DNA from: Posidonia oceanica
Lineage: Eukaryota > Streptophyta > Magnoliopsida > Alismatales > Posidoniaceae
Direction of reading: 5' to 3'
Assembly (NCBI GenBank): GCA_037176725.1
Contig: JAZBRS010000057.1
Coordinates: 91,285,501-91,349,500 of the forward strand
Length of the DNA: 64,000 nt
Each line of letters opens with the position of its first letter. Positions within the stretch are counted from its first letter, which is position 1. The position numbers were made by a program, and so were the translations under genes. Shown one piece after another: positions 32,501-39,600 of the stretch. The notes under the pieces are model-generated. The model was not told the DNA's origin, searched no databases, and was given only the letters and a program-made list of their open reading frames with translations.

Positions 32501-34331
32501 TTTCTACAGGCTGGGCAGGGGTTTGGCTAGCTACAAGTTGGTCTGGAGTTGGACCTACTATGGGTTGGCTAGAGGGTGGGGGCATAACAGGTCTAGGGTG
32601 AGTTGGCCTAATTGCCGGTGTTGGGGGCCTGTAAACCCTCCCCGATCGCGTTACTTCCGCGCACATCTCTGCGGCGTAGCTGTAAGGGACGCGATGGGTG
32701 TCTAGGGTCAAATCAATGACGACTGGAGCACGTGCTGCGAGCACAAAAGAGGTTACAGGGGGACCTACGGGGTATTGAGGTCTTTCTAGAGGGTATGGTT
32801 GTTGAAGTGGGAAGGCTGGGGCAGGTTGAGGTCTGCCTAGAAGGTGTAGTTGAGGTCGCCCTAAGAGGTGGATGGGGGAACTAGGCTGGGCCCTAGCTAG
32901 AAGGTGCACAGGGGATTGAGCCTGGGGAAGCACGGTGGGAGGCGCGAGAGGGCGCTCCGGCCTGGCACGCGGTCGGATCATGTGAATTCCCGACTCAGAG
33001 CCGGCAACTGCCGCGAGATAGAGACTGACTGGGAAAGGCTCAGAGATGTCAGAGATGAGATCAGAAGGGTCTACCACAGAGGTAGCAGGCCCAGAAGGAA
33101 AGACAGAATGGATGCCTGAGGTTCCCGCCCCTCCCGGATAAGAGTGCTCTGGTAAGGGTTGGCGGGTGATGCCAGAATGAGGGGGAACAGCTGAAGGAGC
33201 AGATGCATGTGTGTGTGCTTGAGTGGATGCCTCGTGCATGTCGATCACAATCGTTCCCGATTCGATCAAGTCCTGAATAGCGTTCCGCAGGGAGAAGCAA
33301 TTGTCCGTCGAATGCCCGGCGCTTCGATGGAAATTGCAGAAGAGGTCCGGCCTAAACCAATGCGGCAGAGGACTTGGTGGCGGACGAACCTCCGGGAACT
33401 TCAGGAGCGATGCAACCTTTGGCAAGATTACCGTGAGCGGTTCCACCAGTGGGGCGAATCTCCGTTTCTCAATGGGTGGCCTTCTTTGCCTCTGGTATGA
33501 GCCTTGCTGAACCGGTGTGGCAGGATAGACCGGTCTAGCAATGGTAGTGATGTGTGGTGTGTGTGGATTCCTAGGTGCAGGAGCGTACACCATCTGAGCT
33601 GGGGCAGGCCGGGATGGCAAGCGAACAGGCACAGCAGGGGAGTCGACGAATGCAACAGCGGGTTTCGGCGAATCCTTCCTCTTTGGGCGGTTGTTGCTGC
33701 TGCCGCTGTTGTTGCTGTTGGAGGCGCTGCTGTTGGCACTGTTACTGCTGATCACTGCTTGCTTAGCGAACGCAGAGAGAGCTGGGAAGTTGCCACTCCG
33801 CAAAGAACTCTCCATGCGCGCTCCAGCTCTGATGAGTGCCGCAAAAGTAGTGACTGGTTGGATGCTAAGCAGAGCTCCGAGAGACGGCTGCGCCCCTTTG
33901 ATAACGATCTCGATGGACTCCTCGTCAGAGAGTCTATCTCGAACCTGAGAGGCAAGGGCACGCCAGCGGCCAACGTACTCCCCGAACGGCTCGCCAGAAT
34001 TCTGCTTGATTGCGATCAAGTCCGCCCTCTTTGGGACCAGATCGAGGTTGAAGGAGTATTGTTCCAGGAACGCCTGGCTGAGGTCGTTCCAAGTCTTGAT
34101 GGCTGACATGTCAAGCGATGTAAACCACTTGAGTGCCGGCCCGGTCAAACTCTTCTGGAACAGGCGGATCAGCAACCTCTCGTCAGCCTGAAGCTGAGCG
34201 AGATCACCGCAATACGCCTTCAAGTGTGCTACGGGGCAGCCCCTACCATTATACTTCTCGAAGTTCGGGATCTTGAACTTCGGAGGGAGTACCTCCTCTA
34301 GAAAGCAGCAGAGGTCCCGGAATTGGTAGGT
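26553..34331 (-). CDS. Element A gag-protease-polymerase polyprotein (open part)
   Basis: The frame is open from the stop at 34332 to TAG 26553-26555. Residues are numbered from the codon at 34221-34223 (2,556 aa to the end). Domains: gag capsid 1-150, with PPKFKIPNFEKYNG just upstream; variant zinc knuckle C-X2-H-X4-H-X4-C at 296-309; aspartic protease about 676-775 with D695-N-G-L; G-patch-like segment about 866-900; low-complexity Ser/Ala/Glu-rich linker about 905-1490; reverse transcriptase about 1515-1740 with D1620 and YVDD 1682-1685; RNase H about 1825-1915, lacking its first catalytic Asp; archaeal-type RNase H about 1983-2107 with D1988, E2026, D2050, D2100; integrase with H2209, H2216, C2247, C2250 and the triad D2279, D2340, E2376 (35 residues between the last two), ending in a GPF-type C-terminus. 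No frameshift was found. The protein would assemble particles and reverse-transcribe and integrate the element. Confidence 0.93.
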   Translation of the reverse strand, partial: TYQFRDLCCFLEEVLPPKFKIPNFEKYNGRGCPVAHLKAYCGDLAQLQADERLLIRLFQKSLTGPALKWFTSLDMSAIKTWNDLSQAFLEQYSFNLDLVPKRADLIAIKQNSGEPFGEYVGRWRALASQVRDRLSDEESIEIVIKGAQPSLGALLSIQPVTTFAALIRAGARMESSLRSGNFPALSAFAKQAVISSNSANSSASNSNNSGSSNNRPKRKDSPKPAVAFVDSPAVPVRLPSRPAPAQMVYAPAPRNPHTPHITTIARPVYPATPVQQGSYQRQRRPPIEKRRFAPLVEPLTVILPKVASLLKFPEVRPPPSPLPHWFRPDLFCNFHRSAGHSTDNCFSLRNAIQDLIESGTIVIDMHEASTQAHTHASAPSAVPPHSGITRQPLPEHSYPGGAGTSGIHSVFPSGPATSVVDPSDLISDISEPFPVSLYLAAVAGSESGIHMIRPRARPERPLAPPTVLPQAQSPVHLLARAQPSSPIHLLGRPQLHLLGRPQPAPAFPLQQPYPLERPQYPVGPPVTSFVLAARAPVVIDLTLDTHRVPYSYAAEMCAEVTRSGRVYRPPTPAIRPTHPRPVMPPPSSQPIVGPTPDQLVASQTPAQPVETQLPATIPLEPARTTPPLAKKSQPKVDLTSQLKKVKADISIWDLIHTSAEHREAFLRVFQAARVSQSIEPLALESMVGLIAEPQVISFTSDELPPTGINHNQPLFVTVQFKNFHIPLTLVDNGLGLNVCPLRTATKLGFKAEDITPAVKGMTAFDNTHHDALGVLIIPLAIGPVVFDVEFYVVDLQPNFNLLLGRPWLHKHQVLPSTLHRMIKYRRGDDVIIIMVENFEKERIEAVSPVSSQSIPFDPETSEALYRINRCEPVNFIPDLERVNSLTVQSNPFRMVENVCHRWGYIKGMPLGRHGQGIAEPIVAVERRKSEGLGYEPKTNEDHCSQLNNPESAIPRDLTNFSSAGTLGLTDDQDTVPTEDWVCVEDYYLDEEQSGTTEAVPTGTAETVIRAEATQSIYSALPLAETAGSSAGPVAELASSHSFAATSASQVQTAAVQESETLLLAEASMPPAVTETSVPLSLSLEGQLINTVNSVARPAPASTPSGMQQAQSASHPSDNQQQLSWQDPMASEAALSQLRPDTKGQLSTTLSGPLSPLKSTPAYSPTVTLAAYPSMAPLTCLFGPSTSELPPSDAPVNQIMQIPRAAIRLAAGPVPQAPGAYYVDSPLDEEEGAAIEAQVDSWMSDLELLYQEQIKSIAEDLAEHQAAERKGKAVVTDPPLQEDHASIMVLEEDSAAPDSPRPDELITLRPEGGSRWFVQHMPHLSSIASGNAPISCQSGIPSTSALEDPEEEALAVQAATVTEQKAESVTELSTASAAEQSAASTAESARPSAESAEQSAELVRPEQTAEGVAETEVAHRGYKNTRVSVTILKRHQGQAAEHMHSFDITSPSFEKEILSELIAYGEEDDTGMDETDESSPEFRPYDDDPEGPNLHVEEETEVVNIDTAEEVREVRISAQLSSQARAEFIAFLKEYADVFAWSYEDMVGLDIEVVVHNLPLNPDAKPVKQKLRRWRPQWLLMIKEEIMKQLRVNFLKVVFYPEWLANIVPVPKKDGRIRICIDYRDLNKASPKDDFPLPHIDVLVDNTAGYKMLSFMDGFSGYNQIKMAEEDMEKTSFITPWGVFCYQVMPFGLKNAGATYQRAMTVLFHDLMHQEVEVYVDDMIAKTKEPEDHLTCLKKLFDRLRKYKLRLNPKKCVFGASSGKLLGYIVSQRGIEVDPLKAQAIVDMPPPRTEKEVRSLLGRLQYISRFIAQLTPICEPIFKLLKKNAQIHWSEECQAAFAKIKQLLIKPPVLVPPTPGRPLLLYLSTTQHSMGAVLGQHDESGRRERAIYYLSKKFNECEARYSTLEKTCLSLVWAAQKLRHYMMAYPVQLLCRHDPIKFLFQKPAMVGRCAKWQVLLSQYDITFVTQKSMKGQAMADHLADLPLPEYQPLQTQFPDEDILFAMEDSEQKNPEKQEEWQLYFDGTVNKKGRGVGAVLTTPQGQMIPFARKLTFACTNNEAEYEACILGLKVALEHEAQKLHVHGDAMLVISQVNGDWRTKDPKLVPYHEHLLRLMEEFESIYFTYMNRAKNAYADALATLASWLTISEDGAVDVSVTRIEQPAYCLNIEEADPAEEQPWYRDIKSFLESGSFPPDTAAADKRTLARLATKYVLGAGQLYRRSYNQMLLRCPNKSEADTLMLQVHAGTYGPHMNGVLLAKKIMLQGYFWQTMEADCCRFVRRCHNCQIHGNFIKAPPHQLHNMSSPWPFSTWEIDVIGAIHPAASNGHRYILVAIDYFTKWVEAASYRTVTAVATEKFIKNNIIARYGVPHSVISDNGTNFIAKRIEEFLQSLKIKHPRFSPYWPQMNGAVESANKNIVKILKKMAETHKDWHDKLPYALWAYRTSIRTSTGATPYSLVYGMEAVLPVEVEIPSLRILREAELEEAEWVEDRCIQLNLIDERRLQAMHNAHCYQKRMARAFLKKVQPRNFQPGDLVLRAIHLPDGRGKFRPNWRGPFVVKQIFSGDAITLEDMDRVEQSEPVNLCYLKKYYQ

Positions 34332-35351
34332 CTAGTGCTCAGTACCCTGCACTAGTCGTAGTGCCTTCTCCAAGACGTCCATCCAGTTATTGATGGGGTC
34401 TGGGATTGCTGCTGTAGGAGAGGGATCAGCAGGGGTAGCGAGCACATACGCCGAATGGGTCGCACCTAAGTGCTCCTCCGGATCTACCATAGCGTCGCCT
34501 GGTGGAGCAACGGGATGGCCGGCGTATCCGTGCTGGGGGACTGTGTATGCAGGAGTGTATGCAGGATGCTGGACCTGGTGCAGAGGAGAAGAGTAGATGC
34601 CATGCTGTGCTGTGATAGGGGTAGGATGACGGAGCACCAGTTGCTGTACAAGCGGAGTGCCAGACAGCGAGCCAGTGAGGTACTGGGCTCCAGCCGGTCC
34701 AAAGGACTGACTACCAGGGGGAAGTGGAGCATGCTGTGCTAAGTGTTGTGCAGCAGGAGGCGGTAAACGAGCCCCCATCGTCGGAACCGTGAGCAGTTGA
34801 GACGATGGTCAAGGCGGAGGTGTGGAGGTCGGTGCATGGAATGCAGGAACTGGCCTCAGAGGAACCTCAGGAACGACAGGAATAGAAGAAGGACGAACTG
34901 ATAGAGCCATGCCCTGCAGTTTCTGGGCAAGCTCCATCAGGTGCTGGTACTGCACCTCGGGCGTCTCGCCAGTGGGGACGCTGAAGTGCAGTGCCGGCGA
35001 AGGCTGAGAAACAAGTGGCACGGACACAGATTGTCCGGGAGGGAAGGATTCTACAGCAAAGGTCGCAGCGACGGTGGAAGGGATGTCGAAAGCGACATAT
35101 CCCTGGGATGGAGGGGGCAGTGGCGTCTCCGAAACGCGAGTAACAGTCGTCAAGATGGATTCGGCGACCGGATCCGGAGGAAGAGATGCTTGCCACTATC
35201 CTGGGACGTACTGAGAACCTAGAGACGTCAGGGGAGGAAACCCTGGCGTCGGAGGGGGAACAAGGGGGACAGAAGGAGCAGCCGGAGGGGCCGGAATGGA
35301 AACACCCTCCGTGACAGGAGTGAAAAGAGGCTCACTAACGTACTGGGCCAT
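34332..35351 (-). pseudogene. Element A gag N-terminal segment with three in-frame stops
   Basis: Same reading frame as the polyprotein. The first ATG is at 35349-35351 (MAQYVSEPLF), and the frame is open back to about 35560 without another ATG. Three stops interrupt it: TAG 35196-35198, TGA 34809-34811 and TAG 34332-34334. Between them the frame is free of stops and Pro/Ser-rich, with short amphipathic pieces (VQYQHLMELAQKLQGM, NNWMDVLEKALRLV) typical of the gag leader. All three stops are one C-to-T or G-to-A step from CAG, CGA or TGG. Because capsid begins after the last stop, translation from the natural start would fail without read-through. A deliberate stop-separated upstream ORF, as Ogre's ORF1 is, is less likely, since all pieces share one frame. 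Confidence 0.8.
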
Positions 35352-36650
35352 TGCTGACCTAGATCGCGTGAGAATAGGGCTGCGACGAGTGTTCAAGCGG
35401 TGAGTCCTAAGAGGAGCTATCGTCACAAATGTGGATAGCTCAGAGGGGGAATGGTCGCGAATGAATGTTGCAAAAAAGGGCGTCAACGAGGGTTGGTACT
35501 CGAGCTCTGGCAAATGGAAACTCGCTTTACCGATCACGCTGACACAACAGAAGGAAATTAGGGTTAGAAGCTAAAAGATGAATGCAAATGAGTTAGTTAA
35601 ATGGCATGAATGATATGCATGCTTTCTAGTATGCCCCCTCACCTAACTAGTGTGTCCTAGTAAGGTAGTCTACTTCGGGTATCCCTGGGTGTACGGGTCA
35701 CTGACTCAGGTCAGAAAAGTAGGTTCCCTGTCTAACTCCCGGCCCAAAGCTCAGGAAATGACAGGGTGGTGCGTTGGTGGCCTCTACCCCGCCAAAGCGT
35801 GGGTGGTACCCACTACTAACACCGACACGACCCCCGGATGAGGGGGGACAAACCGACTGGCTCGTGCCACGCCCAAAGCGGTGGAACAAGAAGCCGGGAC
35901 CGTCCTTCGCAGACTAAGAGGTGGACTCAGATGAGAAGAATGCATGCCCTATATGATGCTTATGCAAATGCTTAAAGTCTTTTATCTTGCACATTTTATT
36001 AACCAGAGGGAGTGAAGGATTGTTCAGAATCTCTAGTTGCTCCTATGAGTTCTTTTTACTTGCGGTTTTTAGTTAACCATGGGGAGAACAAACAAGTCTC
36101 TACTATCCTAGGCATGGCATGTGCGAAAGGGAAGAAAATCAGTCAAGCATGGCAGGCAGACAATCATACAACACAACAAAAGGCAAGTGCAGGTGTTTGT
36201 GAGCATAATGGTGAAGAAAAACATTCATCGAGTCAAAAGGCATGCGTGGAAGGCATGTGCGTGCGTAGTGGCATAGCAAAGGTGTAAAAGAAGCATTCAC
36301 CATTCAAAAAGCATGTATTGTTGCCAAACAAGTATGTAGACATGCAATGTGCGATAACTAAAGCAGTAATAAGCAAGTAAGGCAAGAAAAATAAAGACAA
36401 GTAAGCTGTAAAGGAAGTAAGAGCGTAAGCAAGACAATAAGTAAATAAACAAGCAGAGAAGCAAAGCCAAGCGAAAGGGAGTGCAAACCGAGGCGAAAGA
36501 GGTGCAAAACCTAAGCAAAGTAGCTACAAAGCGACTTTCAAGGAGTTTGCACAGAAAAACGAGCAAAGCAGGCAAAGAAGGCACACAAGACAGGCAAAAC
36601 TGCGAAAACAGGCGAGCGAAAAGCCGGGAACGAAAGCCGGAGTCTAGCTA
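35352..36650 (-). other. Element A leader between PBS and gag
   Basis: Non-coding leader. The part near the PBS (36010-36640) is A/G-rich on the plus strand with many GCAAA words. The part at 35640-35930 is GC-richer. A packaging signal would be expected here but cannot be identified by eye. Confidence 0.7.
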
Positions 36651-36668
36651 TCCCCAGCGGAGTCGCCA
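36651..36668 (-). other. Element A primer binding site
   Basis: TGGCGACTCCGCTGGGGA on the minus strand starts one base after the 5' LTR. TGG is the usual start, complementary to the CCA end of a tRNA. Ogre elements are generally reported to use an Arg tRNA; the tRNA identity here was not verified. Confidence 0.85.
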
Positions 36669-36669
36669 C

Positions 36670-39600
36670 TGTAGCGATCCTGATCGGAATCAGGCTTGCT
36701 ATTTAGCGGCGATTGGATCCGAGGAAGAGGCTCGACTCGAAAACACTTAAAATCGAGGAGAAAAGAGAAAGATAAGACAAATCAGAGTCGCCACCATGTC
36801 TATTAACGGGAGACAAGGAAAACCAGAGGAAATGCGTGGATTAACACGCAAAACCAAGCAAGGAATGCAAAGCAAAGCAATGCAAAGGAAACAAATGCAA
36901 ATTCATGCAAATGAGATGACTCTAGCTTAGGATAAGGGCAGTACGGTCATTGCGGGCCAAAAGACAGGGCAAGGACTCCTGTTACGTGCGGGGAAGTGTT
37001 AGGCACCCCCGACACGCCCGAGAATCGGTCTTTCTAGGCTTACGCTCGCATACGCAGGGAAATGCAGGATTGAATGCCTATGTGCCTATGAATGCCTAAA
37101 TGAATGCTCAAGGTGTGCTCTAAGTGGAGAGATGCAAGGCAAGGAAGTAAACGTGCTGTCTAAGTGCTCAGCTACGCTGTCTGTGTTCCGAACCGGGCGA
37201 AACCTGGCTCGTGAGAACTCCAGGCAGTAAGCATCACAGCCCTATATGCAAATGCAAGCGAAAAAGCAAAACAACGGCAAAACCATGCAATGCGATCGAC
37301 ATGCAAGAGAAAACGGCGTAAAGCACGCAAAACGAGGCAAAAAACAAGAAAGCGCGCAAAACGGTGTAAAAAGAATAGGTCAGCATGCAAAACGGGCGAG
37401 AAAGCAAGACGACACGCAAATCGGTGCAAAAGACGATGACGGTCACGCAAAACTGTGCCAAAAACAGGGCGAGCGCGTAAAACGACGCGAAAGACAAAGC
37501 AAGCACGCAAAACGGTGCCGAAACGAGAGCGTGCACGCAAAACGGTGCCAAAAGCTACGAGATAAAACCTCGAAAAAGCTGTACGAATGCAAATGCAAGG
37601 AAAAGATTAGAAGCAGTAAAAGGAGAAGCAGAACAACGCATGTATGAGAACAGGTGCTGTCCGGGGCCACACAGAGTAGGTGTGAAGACCTACAAAGGGG
37701 AGAGTGAGCAAACGGGGGGATTACCACCTCTTTTGCGACCATTTCCCACTAAACCGTTCCACGGTGTGTCTCGCATGCTGCCCAAAGCTCGCGATGCGAT
37801 CGGATCGTGGAAAAGGGGGGAGAAAGTCACATTAAGTGGTAAATCCAGGGAAAATCCAACACAAAACACATAGGGAAATGCGAAACGGAGATCTGAGTTG
37901 ATAGACAAGAAGAGGAGGCCCTATTCTACATGCTCAAAGAGACAGAAATCGAAAACGAGGAAAACTATGCAAATGGCATGCAAATGAATGCAATGCAGGA
38001 GTTCAGGAGGACATACCTGGAAATCCTGGAGCCTGATCTGAGATCTGCTTGGTCCATGCTGAAGAGCGCTTCGCTGCGGTCGCCTGGGCAGCTTACTTGA
38101 GAAGATCCAACGGCCGGATTGGAAGATATCGCAGCTTCAAGGCAGGAGGGCCAGAACAGGGGAGAAGAACAGATCTAGGTGTTCAGGAGGTCCTAGGGGT
38201 GTGCAAAAGGTCCTCCCAAGTGAAGGGGAGCTAAAGGTGCTTAGTGTGTGCAAAGGGATGCTAAAATGCAAAGCTAAATGAATGCAGGATGCATGCAAGA
38301 TGTAAGAAAAGACAAGAGGGGAATTTTAAAAAAAAAGAGGTTCAAATGCCATTTTTGAAAAGAGAAGGGGGCTAAATGCAATTTTCAAAAAGGATGGGGC
38401 CCACAAGAGAGAGTTTTGAAAACAGGAGAGTGCAGAGGGTTATTTTGTAAAAGATTGGGTTCAGAAAACTGCTTTGAAAAGAGGGCATGCATTGAAAGAA
38501 GTTTTGAAAACAAATGGAAATCAGAGGGTAATTTTGGAAAAAAACTAGGGTCTAAAGTGCAAATTTTCCAGAAAACAGGATTCTGGGGAGTCTGGGAATG
38601 CAAGTGGAGGGTCTATATGCAATTTTGTAAGCATAGGAGCTAAGATGCAACTTTAGGGGCAAACAGTCTTTTTACATGATTTTTAAAGGATGCAAGGACC
38701 TATGTGTAATTTTTGAATCATGCAGGGGTCAAATATGCAATTTTATATGGTAAACATGCTCTGAAATCAGTAGACAGGACTGATGTGCAATTTTTGGGAA
38801 AAACAGGGTTAAAAATGCAATGCAATAAGCCAAAATGCATGGAAAACAGTTACTGTCCATTTAAAATGGACCTATATGCAAAAATAAAAAAACAGGAGGT
38901 AAAATATGCAATGCAGTATGCAAAAATTAAAAATGAAGCCTAAGTCACTACAGTGCATGGACCTAAATATAAAAACAGAAACATGCAAGGGGCCAGAATG
39001 CAATGCAGTATGGCAAAATCAATGCATTTAAATTAAATAAACTACTGCAGGACCTGGATGCAAAAATTAAAAGCAGAGGGGCTAAAACATAAAAAATTAC
39101 AACTAGAATGCAAGTAAAAGGACTGATTAGAAAATACAGGAAAACAGAAACACTTAGTGCAATTTAGCATGGTTTTAAATAAAAAACTAAGCAATTTAAA
39201 TGATAGAAGGACCAGAATGCAAAAATGAAAGAACTTAGGCTAAACATGCAATATTCACCAAAAAACTATATTAATGCGAAAATAAAAGCACAGTGATCGT
39301 CGGCGGAGGTGAGTACTATAGCAGTAAGCTTCCAGACCTCACCACCGCCGGCACAGGGGGCTTGAGGAGGCGCAGACGATCGGAAGAGGTGCTCTCGACG
39401 CTGACGGAGGTCTGACGGCGATTGGCGGAGGTCGACGCGGACTGGAACGAGCTGGAGCGGTTGCCGGAGGTCTGCAGAGCTTCAGAAGCTTCGTCCGGCC
39501 GATCGACGCAGCGACGCTGCGTTCTGAGGGCCGGAGAGTGCTCCTGAGGTTCACGCGGAGCTCAGACGATCGCTGGAGATCCATTTCGCTGGCCGAAGCG

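Noticed and set aside
35539..35642. Possible small leader intron in element A (TTAG|GTGAGG donor, TTCTGTTGTGTCAG acceptor)
   Set aside because: Splicing would join an upstream exon with a stop in frame and no ATG, so it does not provide a better gag start.
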